Shown here: positions 17,811-27,275 of the stretch, piece by piece | How positions within the stretch are numbered: position 1 is the stretch's first letter | How the letters are laid out: every line of letters begins with the position of its first letter | Notes under the pieces: model-generated | The model's input: only the letters and a program-made list of their open reading frames with translations | Database searches by the model: none | What the model was told of the DNA's origin: nothing | Position numbers and translations under genes: made by a program | NCBI GenBank assembly: GCA_902761685.1 | Contig: CACWLI010000001.1 | Location: forward strand, 151,244 to 215,243 | Length of the DNA stretch: 64,000 bases | Reading direction: 5' to 3' | From: an uncultured Erysipelotrichaceae bacterium | GTDB lineage: Bacteria > Bacillota_I > Bacilli_A > RF39 > UBA660

Positions 17811-19012
17811 TGAAAAAAATATTATATGTATTGTTATTTGCAATATTACTAATACCAAACATTTTATTTGCAGATGAAAAAGAATTAAATATTTATTTGT
17901 TTTATGGAGATGGATGTCCACATTGTGCCGCATTAGAAAAGTATTTAGATACTTATTTAGATGTACATAGTGAAGTAAAATTACATAAATATGAAGTTTG
18001 GTATAATGAAGAAAATAGTCAAAAATATTATGATGTTCATGAGTTATTAAATAATAAAGGAAATGGAATTCCATTTTTGATAATTGGTGAAACAACAATA
18101 ACAGGTTTTAATGAAAAATATACACCTGAAAGAATTGATAATGCTATTAAGTATTATAGTGAAGTAAAATACAAAGATAAAGTTGGAATATATTTAGGTG
18201 TAGTTGAAGATGATGGAAAAGAAGAAAATGATGGTGTAAAAAAAGAGGAATATGTTGAAAGTGAAGTAAACATTCCAATACTTGGAAAAAAGAAAGCTAA
18301 AGAAGTTCCGCTAGTTTTAGCATCTATTGTAATTGGTTTAGTTGATGGATTTAATCCATGCGCCATGTGGATATTAATATTTTTAATTTCAATGTTACTT
18401 GGAATGAAAAATAATAGAAGAAAGTGGGCTCTTGGTATTACATTCTTATTTACTTCAGCATTAGTTTATTTCTTATTTTTAATATCTTGGTTAAATCTAG
18501 CAATATTTTTAAACAAGATATCATATATAAGAGTAGGCATTGCTTTTGTAGCATGTATGTTTGGTTTTTATTCAGTGGTTAAATTTATTAATAGACGTCA
18601 AGATGATGGATGTGAAGTAGTTGATACTAAGAATAGAAAAAGAATAATTACATCAATAAAGAAAATTGTGAAAGAAAAATCATTTCCACTTGCTTTACTT
18701 GGAATAGCATTATTAGCTATTTCAGTAAATATTATTGAATTATTGTGTTCACTTGGTTTACCAGTTATGTATAGTGAAATACTTGCAGTTAATGAAGTAG
18801 ATGGTTTATCTAAAATATTATATTCACTTATATATGTATTCTTCTTCTTAATTGATGATATCATTGTATTTGTGTTAGCAATGAAAACATTAGAAATTAA
18901 AGCTATATCAAATAAATTTGGAAAGTATTCTCATTTAATAGGTGGAATTATAATGCTATTAATAGGAATACTTATGATTACTAAACCAGAATGGTTAATG
19001 TTTAATTTTTAA
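17810..19012 (+). CDS. secreted thioredoxin domain fused to a CcdA/DsbD-type membrane domain
   Basis: A signal peptide (1-21) leads to an extracytoplasmic thioredoxin/glutaredoxin-like domain with CPHC (C36, C39) and GIPFLIIGE. After a charged linker come about six membrane helices starting with GLVDGFNPCAMW, a CcdA/DsbD-like Cys-containing helix; a second Cys lies in IIELLCSLGLP. The fusion would carry reducing equivalents from the cytosol to outside thiols, with the small thioredoxin upstream as likely donor. 400 residues. Single-base overlap with that gene. Confidence 0.8.
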   Translation: MKKILYVLLFAILLIPNILFADEKELNIYLFYGDGCPHCAALEKYLDTYLDVHSEVKLHKYEVWYNEENSQKYYDVHELLNNKGNGIPFLIIGETTITGFNEKYTPERIDNAIKYYSEVKYKDKVGIYLGVVEDDGKEENDGVKKEEYVESEVNIPILGKKKAKEVPLVLASIVIGLVDGFNPCAMWILIFLISMLLGMKNNRRKWALGITFLFTSALVYFLFLISWLNLAIFLNKISYIRVGIAFVACMFGFYSVVKFINRRQDDGCEVVDTKNRKRIITSIKKIVKEKSFPLALLGIALLAISVNIIELLCSLGLPVMYSEILAVNEVDGLSKILYSLIYVFFFLIDDIIVFVLAMKTLEIKAISNKFGKYSHLIGGIIMLLIGILMITKPEWLMFNF

Positions 19013-19056
19013 AAACAATTATAATATAATCACATATAATAATATAGGTGATTATA

Positions 19057-19293
19057 ATGAAAGATAATTTATTTGACAGAATAAAAGAAAAAACAAATGT
19101 AGATAAAGATACAATTGTTAATTTAGCACATAAATTACAATCAGGTAATTATAAAGATGAAAATACTTTAAAGGAAATAATTCATGAACTATCAAGTATT
19201 ACAGGTAGAGAAGTTAGTAAGGAAAAAGAGGATAAGATAATCAATATGATAGTTAATGACAAAGTTCCACATGATTTAGAAAAGTATGTATAG
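19057..19293 (+). CDS. SpoVIF-like protein
   Basis: The 78-residue protein matches the stage VI sporulation protein F family along its length: NLFDRIKEKTNVDKDTI, KLQSGNYKDENTLKEII and VSKEKEDKIINMI. In Bacillus SpoVIF acts late in spore coat assembly. ATG 19057 is chosen because GGTGAT lies 4 bases upstream; a GTG at 19048 is inside that site. No other sporulation gene is near, so its role here may be different. Confidence 0.75.
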   Translation: MKDNLFDRIKEKTNVDKDTIVNLAHKLQSGNYKDENTLKEIIHELSSITGREVSKEKEDKIINMIVNDKVPHDLEKYV

Positions 19294-19294
19294 A

Positions 19295-19322
19295 GAAACT
19301 AAAAAATTAGTTTCTTTTTTTA
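19295..19322 (+). terminator. intrinsic terminator
   Basis: GAAACTAA and TTAGTTTC (8 bp) around AAAA, followed by a run of T. Confidence 0.8.
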
Positions 19323-19386
19323 TTATTGTTTATTAAATAATTTATGTTATAATGATTATATAAAATAGGTAAGAAGGAGTTGTATT

Positions 19387-20214
19387 ATGCCAAATAAAAA
19401 GAGTAATAAGAAGACTATTAAAGAAGAAATAAAAGATATTGATAATAGTGTTAATGAAACAGCTAGTGAAATAAAAGAAAAAATTGAAAATATTAAAGAA
19501 GAAGAAATAGAAAAGTCTGTTAAAGAAGGCATTAAAAAAGTTAGTGAAAAGGGAAAAGATATTAAAAAAGAAGTAAAAGATATTAATAATATTGTTGAAG
19601 ATGGAATAGAAAAAATAGATGAATCTCTTGAAAATATTACAGATGAAAAAATAGAAAAGAAAGCAAAAGATAGATTTAATAATGATGTTAACTTAAAAGA
19701 TTTAACTACTTCTAGTGTTATTATTTCAACTTGTGCTATAATTTTTCAAGCTATTTTAACTCTATTATTAGTTTCATTTATCGTATATTGTGTTTTACAA
19801 GTTAAAGATTTAGGGCTTTCAAGAATTGCAGAGGATTCAGTTATTGTTAAATTTGTAGAATCACTTAATTCAAATGGATCTTTTAATAATATTGTTACAT
19901 CATATTCAACAAGCGCTGGATTTTTAGCAGTTGAACTAATTCTTCCAATAGTTTCTTTAATAATAGCATCAATTGCATTAATATTCTTTTGGAAATATTT
20001 GAATATGTTATTCAAAAATGTTAAAAAAGATAAGGATTTATTTACTGATGCAAAATTAGAATTAGTAAAAAGAATGAGAAATATTATATCATTAGTTGTT
20101 TTAGAATTTATGTTATTATTTGGATTTGGATATATTATTTTCTGGGTAATAGCAGAAGTAACAATGGAAATAATATTATATGTATTTGAATATGCTGTTA
20201 AGAAAACAAAGTAA
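19387..20214 (+). CDS. membrane protein with long charged N-terminal coiled coil
   Basis: Residues 1-100 are a highly charged K/E/I/D coiled coil. Three to four membrane helices follow (about 112-140, 185-210 and 232-265). There is no signal peptide, so the coiled coil is probably cytosolic. The helix spacing with a soluble LFTDAKLELVKRMRN stretch between helices recalls DUF2975-type proteins, but that is weak. AAGGAG precedes ATG 19387. Function unknown. Confidence 0.65.
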   Translation: MPNKKSNKKTIKEEIKDIDNSVNETASEIKEKIENIKEEEIEKSVKEGIKKVSEKGKDIKKEVKDINNIVEDGIEKIDESLENITDEKIEKKAKDRFNNDVNLKDLTTSSVIISTCAIIFQAILTLLLVSFIVYCVLQVKDLGLSRIAEDSVIVKFVESLNSNGSFNNIVTSYSTSAGFLAVELILPIVSLIIASIALIFFWKYLNMLFKNVKKDKDLFTDAKLELVKRMRNIISLVVLEFMLLFGFGYIIFWVIAEVTMEIILYVFEYAVKKTK

Positions 20215-20217
20215 AAC

Positions 20218-20247
20218 AAAAAGCAAACTTAATTGTTTGCTTTTTTT
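20218..20247. terminator. bidirectional intrinsic terminator
   Basis: AAAAAGCAAAC and GTTTGCTTTTT (11 bp) around TTAATT. The minus-strand FemXAB stop codon lies in the loop, so both converging genes end here. Confidence 0.85.
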
Positions 20248-21491
20248 ATTGCTGGTTTATAAAATTCTCTTTGTATTTTATTAGTTGACCATAATATTTG
20301 ATGGAATGGTTTGTTTACGATTAAATCAAGTTCACCAATATATTCAAATACTGTAGGTTTAAATTTTAATTTGAATTTATTTAATTCTTTATATGGATTT
20401 GTTTCACTAAAGTCAGCTGTTATTCCATATAAATCTAAGAATAAGTATCCAGCTTTTTTATATTCTTCAATAATTTTATAGAACATAAATGTTTTAACAT
20501 CTATACCTTTAAAGTTCTTTGTATTACCTGTTATATAAATTGTAACTCTACCTTGATGTTTAATAACAAATGCTCCTCCAAGAATTTCTCTAATATTATT
20601 TTCTTGCATTTTTCTATTAGAATTAGTTATATCCTCAGATATTCTTGCTAGTGTTTGATCAGATTCCATCTTTTCATTATAAATATTCATATCATGAGGA
20701 TTATTGTTAAATTCTATATTAACTTTTTCATTTCTTTCTTGTTCATATATATATCTTTTTTGTAAATATTTAACATAAGTATCATAATTTAGTTCTACTA
20801 ATATTAAGTCAACCATATTACTTTTACTAAAACTATTATAAAAGTATTTATAAAATATCTCTGTTTTTGTTTCCTTTTTGGCTATAAAAGAATAAAATTT
20901 AGGTATATCATCAGCATCAGCATTAACAAGTCTTAATCCACTTAATGTTGCATCTTCAACATCTTTAGTTATTTTAGGATCTAGCTCTGATAGCATATAA
21001 TTTTGTAAATTAATTACAGGAGTATATTTTGGCAATAATGATTCAAAATACAAATTATCTTTTAATTTATCATATCCTAGAGATTTTAATTCTTCTAGTA
21101 ATTTCTTATTTCTTGAATTTATTATTTTACTTTTACTGTCAAAATCTAATGTTGCATAAGTAATTTCAGGATTAATTTTAATAAAAGCAAATTTTCTTCT
21201 AAAGAAGAATTCTTTTATTTTTTTAGTAAATGTTTTTAATAATTCATGATCATAATAATCTACTAAAAATCCTCTTGGAGCATAACCATATTTAAAGCTT
21301 GGACCTATTGTTTTATATAATATCAAACTTGCTGCGACTAAAGTGGTATCTTGATATAATCCAACATACATTACATCAAAGTCACTGTGAATCATTACAT
21401 CACCATATTCTTTTGTTTGATAAAAGTTTTTAAGTATATGTTCATTGGCAAATCTACTAAAAGTTTCACCATCAATTTCTTTCATTATCAT
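20229..21491 (-). CDS. FemXAB-family aminoacyltransferase (peptidoglycan cross-bridge)
   Basis: A 420-residue FemA/FemB/MurM relative. The sequence FYQTKEYGDVM near the start, GYAPRGFLVD, the long charged hairpin around IYEQERNEKV, and IYITGNTKNFKG...FMFYKIIEEYKKAGYLFLDLYG near the end give the two GNAT-like halves with the inserted coiled-coil arm. These enzymes add amino acids from aminoacyl-tRNA to lipid II side chains at the inner membrane face. AGGAGG lies 7 bases before ATG 21491. The 86-base gap to the enolase gene holds the two divergent promoters. Confidence 0.85.
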   Translation of the reverse strand: MIMKEIDGETFSRFANEHILKNFYQTKEYGDVMIHSDFDVMYVGLYQDTTLVAASLILYKTIGPSFKYGYAPRGFLVDYYDHELLKTFTKKIKEFFFRRKFAFIKINPEITYATLDFDSKSKIINSRNKKLLEELKSLGYDKLKDNLYFESLLPKYTPVINLQNYMLSELDPKITKDVEDATLSGLRLVNADADDIPKFYSFIAKKETKTEIFYKYFYNSFSKSNMVDLILVELNYDTYVKYLQKRYIYEQERNEKVNIEFNNNPHDMNIYNEKMESDQTLARISEDITNSNRKMQENNIREILGGAFVIKHQGRVTIYITGNTKNFKGIDVKTFMFYKIIEEYKKAGYLFLDLYGITADFSETNPYKELNKFKLKFKPTVFEYIGELDLIVNKPFHQILWSTNKIQREFYKPAIKKANN

Positions 21492-21577
21492 AAGTTATCC
21501 TCCTAAATGATAATAATATTATAGCATATTTATTTAAAAAATAGTATAATGTTTATATAAATAATTGGAGGCATGAT

Positions 21578-22810
21578 ATGAGTAAGATTATTGATGTAAA
21601 AGCTAGAGAAATATTAGACTCAAGAGGTTATCCTACAGTTGAAGTAGAAGTAAAAACAGAAAAAGGTTACATTGGTGTTGCTTCTGTTCCATCTGGTGCA
21701 TCTACTGGAACAAAAGAAGCTTTAGAATTAAGAGACAATGATGAAAGATACTTTGGAAAAGGAGTTTTAAAAGCTGTTAATAATGTTAATGATATCATAA
21801 GAGAGAAAATTATTGGTATGGAAGTTTCTCATCAAAAAGAAATAGATTCATTTTTAATTGAATTAGATGGAACTGAGAATAAAAGTAAACTTGGTGCTAA
21901 TGCAATACTTGGAGTTAGCATAGCATGTTTAAAAGCAGCTTCTAGTGAAGCACATAAAGAAATATATGAGTATTTAAATCCAAGAGAAAAGAAGATTCCA
22001 AATGTAATGTTTAATATTGTTAATGGTGGTATGCATGCTAAAAACAATTTAGATATTCAAGAATTTATGATTGTTCCAAAAAGAGAATCATTTAAAGAAG
22101 TACTTAGATGTGCTAGTGAAGTATTTCATTCTTTAAAAAAGTTGCTTGATAATGATGATATGGTGACTTCTGTAGGTGATGAGGGTGGATTTGCTCCTAA
22201 TTTAGAAGATAACAAATCTGCATTAAACTATATTATTAAAGCTATAGAAAGTGCAGGATACAAACCTGGTAAAGATGTTTTTATTGCTCTTGATGTAGCA
22301 GCTTCAACTTTTTATAATGAATCAACTGAAAAATATAAAATAGAAGATAAATTATTAAGTAGAGAAGAATTATTAGATTATTATTTAGAATTATTAAAGA
22401 ATTATCCAATTATTTCTATAGAAGATCCTTTTGCAGAAAATGACTATGAAGGATTTAAATTAATAACAGATAAACTTGGAAAAGGATTGAATATAGTAGG
22501 AGATGATTTATTTGTTACAAATAAAAAAGAATTGCAAAATGGAATAGATAATGGTTTATGTAATTCAATATTAATAAAACCAAATCAAATAGGTACATTT
22601 TTAGAAACATTAGAAACAGTTATTCTTGCTAAAAAGAATAACTATACACCTATAATGTCTCATAGAAGTGGTGAAACAACAGATACATTTATTGTAGATG
22701 TTGCAGTTGCATTAAATATTCCTTTTATTAAAACTGGTTCTGTTTCTAGAGGAGAGAGAATTTGTAAATTTAATAGATTGTTAAAAATAGAAGAAGAATT
22801 AAATAAATAG
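21578..22810 (+). CDS. eno: enolase
   Basis: Glycolytic phosphopyruvate hydratase. Landmarks are ILDSRGYPTVEVEV, VPSGASTGTKEALELRD, FNIVNGGMHAKNN with the loop His, VGDEGGFAPN, the Mg ligands in ALDVAAS, SIEDPFAEND and VGDDLF, the catalytic lysine ILIKPNQIGT and SHRSGETTD. At 410 residues it is about 20 shorter than usual and the loop after GGMH is unusual (KNNLDIQEF). TTGGAGG precedes the ATG and TATAAT lies at 21545-21550. Single-gene unit ended by a terminator. Confidence 0.95.
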   Translation: MSKIIDVKAREILDSRGYPTVEVEVKTEKGYIGVASVPSGASTGTKEALELRDNDERYFGKGVLKAVNNVNDIIREKIIGMEVSHQKEIDSFLIELDGTENKSKLGANAILGVSIACLKAASSEAHKEIYEYLNPREKKIPNVMFNIVNGGMHAKNNLDIQEFMIVPKRESFKEVLRCASEVFHSLKKLLDNDDMVTSVGDEGGFAPNLEDNKSALNYIIKAIESAGYKPGKDVFIALDVAASTFYNESTEKYKIEDKLLSREELLDYYLELLKNYPIISIEDPFAENDYEGFKLITDKLGKGLNIVGDDLFVTNKKELQNGIDNGLCNSILIKPNQIGTFLETLETVILAKKNNYTPIMSHRSGETTDTFIVDVAVALNIPFIKTGSVSRGERICKFNRLLKIEEELNK

Positions 22811-22834
22811 TTCATTTAAATATGAACTTTTTTT
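22810..22834 (+). terminator. intrinsic terminator of the enolase gene
   Basis: GTTCAT and ATGAAC (6 bp) around TTAAAT, followed by seven T. Confidence 0.75.
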
Positions 22835-22840
22835 GATATA

Positions 22841-22856
22841 TGATAAAATTAAATTA
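22841..22856 (+). promoter_or_regulatory. extended -10 promoter giving a leaderless transcript
   Basis: TGATAAAAT (22841-22849) is an extended -10. Seven bases downstream is 22856, the A of the start codon. There is no room for a ribosome site, as also seen at 4799-4814. Confidence 0.55.
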
Positions 22857-24166
22857 TGAGAGAAGAAATATTAAAAATAATTAGTGTATATGATAAACAA
22901 GAAAAGCATAATTATTATTTTGATTCTTGCACAGAAATTAGAGATTATGTTTATAAAAAAATCAATAATCTTATTTTTGGCCGTCAAAATGCAAAAAAAA
23001 TAATTGATAATTTAGATTTGTTAATAGCATATACTAATTCATCTAATTGTGACTGGTTATTTTATGAATCAATATATAATAATCCATTTTTTATTTCAAA
23101 ACTTGCATCTTCTTTAAAATATTATAAATATCCTGAATGTATATCAGAATTATTTAGTCAACTTCTTAGTGTTATAGATAAAAATAAATTATTTTCAAAT
23201 GAAATGATCGATGCAATTAGTGATATAAAAGAATTAGATCAGGTAGTAGAAATATTAGGGCTAATGGATATTAACAATAGGATAAAATACTATGAAAGAT
23301 GCATTGCAAATAATAAAACTATTTGTATACCAGGTTCAACACTAACAGATACGGAATTAGATTTTATAGAGAAAAATATGGATTTCTTTTTAAATAAATG
23401 CAACAACTTAATTAAGTTAAAAACTGCATTTAGAACAAGAAAAGAAAAAAAAGATTTAATATGTAAGTATTTAGACTCTAATATTGATAAAAAAATTGAA
23501 TCTATATTAAATAATTGTAGATATATAAATAAAAACAATAAGATGAAAGAATTTATTTATTATATAGTAAAAGAAATTATAGAAAATGAAAATGTGGATG
23601 CTTCTAAAATAGAAATAAATACTTCTGGTGGTTATTCTGAGGTTGTTATTTTAGGTGATAAAGTATTAAAGATAGGTTCATCTAGAAAAACTAAAGAATT
23701 TCCTAACAATCCATATATTATAAAGCCATTATTAAGACAAGAAGTTACAATAGATGATACAACTATATTTGTTGAAGTAACTGAAAGAGTTATAGTAAAT
23801 AGAGAAGAAGTCACAGATGAAATTTTATATAGTTTATATAAAGAACTTAGAAATTTAGGATTAGTGTGGACAGATATAGCAGCAAAGAATGTTGGTAGAT
23901 TAATAAAAGATAATGATATTCATTGGAAGGAACAAATTGAACCTAGTGATGAAACTTTAGGTTTAAAAAAGTTTAAAGGTGTTAAAAAGCTTAAAAGAGG
24001 AGACTTTGTCATTCTTGATGCGGATTATATATATGAAGAAGGAGACAAAGATATAAGTTATCCAACAAGAGATATTTGTGAAGAATTTGAATTTAGATAT
24101 CAAAGTGAAAAAAATGGAATTACTACTATTGAGCGTGATAATAATAATTCAATAAAATTGACATAA
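22856..24166 (+). CDS. unknown protein with C-terminal kinase-like fold
   Basis: The 436-residue cytosolic protein has a helical N-terminal half (about 1-240). A C-terminal domain follows that resembles a small kinase fold: a Gly-rich strand TSGGYSEVVILGDKVLKIG, an invariant-lysine-like K in VLKIG, VWTDIAAKNVG in place of HRDxxxxN and FVILDADYIY in place of DFG. Asp and Asn of the two loops are kept, so it might phosphorylate something small, but the lobes are reduced. The gene looks leaderless. Lone gene between terminators. Family not recognised. Confidence 0.6.
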   Translation: MREEILKIISVYDKQEKHNYYFDSCTEIRDYVYKKINNLIFGRQNAKKIIDNLDLLIAYTNSSNCDWLFYESIYNNPFFISKLASSLKYYKYPECISELFSQLLSVIDKNKLFSNEMIDAISDIKELDQVVEILGLMDINNRIKYYERCIANNKTICIPGSTLTDTELDFIEKNMDFFLNKCNNLIKLKTAFRTRKEKKDLICKYLDSNIDKKIESILNNCRYINKNNKMKEFIYYIVKEIIENENVDASKIEINTSGGYSEVVILGDKVLKIGSSRKTKEFPNNPYIIKPLLRQEVTIDDTTIFVEVTERVIVNREEVTDEILYSLYKELRNLGLVWTDIAAKNVGRLIKDNDIHWKEQIEPSDETLGLKKFKGVKKLKRGDFVILDADYIYEEGDKDISYPTRDICEEFEFRYQSEKNGITTIERDNNNSIKLT

Positions 24167-24208
24167 ATTATTAAATCTAGTATAATCTATAAACGAGGAC
24201 GTGAATAA

Positions 24209-24421
24209 ATGGAAAAAGTATTATTAGTTATATCAGTTTTACTAATTGTAATAGTATTACTTCAAAGTAATAAAGCTAGTGATGCTAGTCAAATAATTAC
24301 TGGTGGAAATGCTATGTTACTTGGTAAAACAAAAGAAAGAGGAGCAGAAAAGTTTATTACTAGACTTACATATGCATTAGGATTTGCATTTATAGTAATA
24401 GCATTTATTTTGTCAATATAA
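24209..24421 (+). CDS. secG: protein translocase subunit SecG
   Basis: This 70-residue protein has the SecG pattern: membrane helix 1, the polar loop LLQSNKASDASQIITGG...LGKTKERG, and membrane helix 2. SecG assists SecYE during preprotein export. GAGG lies upstream. It precedes the RNase R and SmpB genes, the secG-rnr-smpB order common in Bacillota. Confidence 0.9.
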   Translation: MEKVLLVISVLLIVIVLLQSNKASDASQIITGGNAMLLGKTKERGAEKFITRLTYALGFAFIVIAFILSI

Positions 24422-24448
24422 AAAGTTCATTTATTGTATGAACTTTTT
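24421..24448 (+). terminator. intrinsic terminator after secG
   Basis: AAAAGTTCAT and ATGAACTTTT (10 bp) around TTATTGT. It separates secG from rnr, so the cluster is not one fully co-transcribed operon. Confidence 0.75.
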
Positions 24449-24482
24449 AATTTGTGTGTTAAAATATTAGTGAGGTACGACT

Positions 24483-26828
24483 ATGAGAGATGAAATATTA
24501 ACAGTTTTAAGAAGAGAAAATAGAAAGTTAAATCCTAAAGAAATTATGGATATTATTAAAAAAGATAATACAGTTGATGATTTAAGAAATTTAATTCATG
24601 AGCTAGATTTAATGTGTAGAGATGGAATACTTAGATGTTCTACTGGAAATACATATTTTTTTAACGATTTATTAACTGGAACTGTAGATTTTCATGAAAA
24701 AGGAAATGCACATATTATTATTCCAGATCATGAAGATGTATTTATTCCAAAAGATGCGATGAAGGGTGCATGTGATAAAGATGTTGTTTCAATTGAAATA
24801 ACTGATAAAAAAAGAAATGAAGGAAAAATTGTTAATATATTAAAAAGATCACTTGGTAAGTCTGTTGGAGAAGTAGTAAATAATAATGGTGAATTCTATA
24901 TTAAATTACTTGATGAAGATCTACCATATGACGTAGAAATAGAAAATATGAATGAAGAAAACTTAGTTGATGGTTTACTTGTTCATTTAGAATATGTTCG
25001 TGATCTAGGAAAAAGAAGAGTACTTGCTAGAATAGATTATAAAATTGGGCATAAAAATGCTGCTGGCAAAGAAACAGCTTATGCTTTAATAGCAAGCGAA
25101 TTTGGAAGAAGAATGGATTTTCCAGAAGAAGTTTCTGAAGAAGGTAAACAATTTAAAACATCACTAAGTAATGAAGAAGTAGAAGAAGGATTAAAAGAAG
25201 GTAGAGTAGACTTAAGAGGAGAAACTATTACTACTATGGATGGTAAGGATACTAAAGATATAGATGATGCTACTAATACAATTGTATTACCTAATGGTAA
25301 CTTTTTAGAAACAGTATCTATTGCTGATGTAAGTCATTATGTTAAAATGGGTAGTGCAATATGGAAATATGCTGAATTTAAAGGTAACTCAGATTATTTA
25401 GGTAATAAAGTAGGGCCAATGTTACCAATAGAATTATCTAATGGTATATGTTCACTTAATCCAAATGAAGATAGATTTGCAATTACAGTTCAATATGAAC
25501 TTGATCACTCTGGTAAAATAATTAATCCAAATGTATTTTTATCAGTTATTAAATCTAAACAAAAAATGAATTATGATGCTGTTCAAGATATCATTGAAGG
25601 AAAAGAAACTGAGGATACTAAAGATTATGTAACTTTAAAATATACTGTTAAAGATAAAGAAAGTATTGATGATATAGCATTTAAGTATTCAATAACAAAA
25701 GAAGAACTATTAAAATATAATAAAGAAAGTGACTTTATTAGTGGTAATGAAGTCAATATTCCAACAAGAAGTGTTATTCAAAACTATTATGTTACTTCTA
25801 AAATAATTGGTGCTGCTTTAAAAAGACGTGGTAAGATTGACTTTGATGGTAGAGAAGTTAAACATATTTTTGATGAAAATGATAATGTTATAGATATTAA
25901 ACCAAGAGTTCAAAGAGAAGCAGAGATGTTAATTGAACATAAAATGATATATGCTAATGAAGCATTTGCAACATTTATGGTTGATAAATTATCTGAAATA
26001 ACTAGTGGAATGGTTCCATTTGTTTTTAGAACACACGGAAATCCAAATCCTAAAAAGATAGAAGAATTTGTTGATATGTTAAGTGCTTATGGCATAGTAT
26101 TACCATTTAATATTGATCCAGAAAATGTATCTAGTAAACAAATAGAAGAAATACTAGAATACTTAAAGGATAAAAAGAATTATTCTGCATTTAGTGATAA
26201 ATTATTAAGATGTATGCAAAAAGCAAAATATACACCTGATAATATTGGACATTATGGTATAGGAAGCAAATTATATTGTCATTTTACTTCTCCAATTAGA
26301 AGAATGGCTGATTTACTAGTTCATACTATATTTAAAGTATTTATAGTAGAAAAGAATCATGATGCTAATACTTTAAGATTTTGGGGTAACTATTTAAATG
26401 ATATATGTGAAAAAATATCATTATGTGAAGTAGATGCTGATAAATGTGAACATGCTGTTGATGATTATTTAAATGCAACTTATATGGAAAATAGAATTGG
26501 AGAAACGTATGAGGCAACAGTTGATGGAATGTTTCCTGGTGGATTTTTTGCTAGAACTGATAATTTAATTGATGGAAGAGTTGACTTTTTCTTAACTGAA
26601 GAAGATGCAAAAGAATTAATGCAATTAACTACAAAAGAAGAAGTTAGTAATTTTGTTGAAGAACACAAAAAAGTATTTAGTGGATATTATGATTTAAATG
26701 AGAGGTTGTTTGGATACTCAAGAAATGGTAAAATGTATTTAAGATACGGAGATAGAATATTAGTTTGTTGTACAGGTTCATATCCAGAAAGAAGAGAAAT
26801 AGATTTTGCTTTAGTAAGGAAATTATAA
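24483..26828 (+). CDS. rnr: ribonuclease R with an internal LysM motif
   Basis: RNase R degrades structured RNA 3' to 5'. The order is N-terminal winged helix, cold-shock domains, then an RNB domain with the metal-binding [13 protein letters not shown], and an S1 domain at the end. Residues about 387-427 form a LysM-type motif: [17 protein letters not shown]...EELLKYN...GNEVNIP. It lies inside the RNB domain between [11 protein letters not shown] and [14 protein letters not shown], where other RNase R proteins have a short helix. LysM normally binds GlcNAc polymers outside cells, so its place in a cytosolic nuclease is odd. 781 residues. GAGG precedes the ATG. Confidence 0.9.
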   Translation: MRDEILTVLRRENRKLNPKEIMDIIKKDNTVDDLRNLIHELDLMCRDGILRCSTGNTYFFNDLLTGTVDFHEKGNAHIIIPDHEDVFIPKDAMKGACDKDVVSIEITDKKRNEGKIVNILKRSLGKSVGEVVNNNGEFYIKLLDEDLPYDVEIENMNEENLVDGLLVHLEYVRDLGKRRVLARIDYKIGHKNAAGKETAYALIASEFGRRMDFPEEVSEEGKQFKTSLSNEEVEEGLKEGRVDLRGETITTMDGKDTKDIDDATNTIVLPNGNFLETVSIADVSHYVKMGSAIWKYAEFKGNSDYLGNKVGPMLPIELSNGICSLNPNEDRFAITVQYELDHSGKIINPNVFLSVIKSKQKMNYDAVQDIIEGKETEDTKDYVTLKYTVKDKESIDDIAFKYSITKEELLKYNKESDFISGNEVNIPTRSVIQNYYVTSKIIGAALKRRGKIDFDGREVKHIFDENDNVIDIKPRVQREAEMLIEHKMIYANEAFATFMVDKLSEITSGMVPFVFRTHGNPNPKKIEEFVDMLSAYGIVLPFNIDPENVSSKQIEEILEYLKDKKNYSAFSDKLLRCMQKAKYTPDNIGHYGIGSKLYCHFTSPIRRMADLLVHTIFKVFIVEKNHDANTLRFWGNYLNDICEKISLCEVDADKCEHAVDDYLNATYMENRIGETYEATVDGMFPGGFFARTDNLIDGRVDFFLTEEDAKELMQLTTKEEVSNFVEEHKKVFSGYYDLNERLFGYSRNGKMYLRYGDRILVCCTGSYPERREIDFALVRKL

Positions 26829-26829
26829 A

Positions 26830-27258
26830 ATGGAAATAGTAAATAGAAAAGCAAATCATGATTATTTCATTAAAGATAGATATGAAGTTGGTATTGAACT
26901 TAAAGGTACTGAAATAAAAAGTATAAGAAAAGGTTCAGCTAATCTAAATGATTCATATGCAAGAGTTAAAAATGGTGAAGTGTTTCTAACTAATATGTAT
27001 ATTGCAAAGTATGACGAAGGAAATAGATTTAATCATGATGAGAGAAGAGAAAGAAAGCTATTATTGCACAAAAAAGAAATAATAAAGATTAATCATGAGA
27101 TTACAACAAATAGATATACTTTAGTTCCTCTTAAATTATATTTTAAAAAGAATATAGTTAAAATAGAACTTGGAATTTGCCAAGGTAAAAAATTATATGA
27201 TAAAAGAGAATCTTTAAAAGAAAAAGATATGAAAAGACAAGCAAGAATAAATTATTAA
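26830..27258 (+). CDS. smpB: SsrA-binding protein SmpB
   Basis: SmpB delivers tmRNA to stalled ribosomes. The protein carries [10 protein letters not shown] near the start, [33 protein letters not shown] and the end [13 protein letters not shown], all family hallmarks. 142 residues is slightly short of the usual 150-160. It begins one base after the RNase R stop. RNase R and SmpB work together in trans-translation. No tmRNA gene is in this window. Confidence 0.95.
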   Translation: MEIVNRKANHDYFIKDRYEVGIELKGTEIKSIRKGSANLNDSYARVKNGEVFLTNMYIAKYDEGNRFNHDERRERKLLLHKKEIIKINHEITTNRYTLVPLKLYFKKNIVKIELGICQGKKLYDKRESLKEKDMKRQARINY

Positions 27259-27275
27259 AATGGGAGTTGGAAAAA

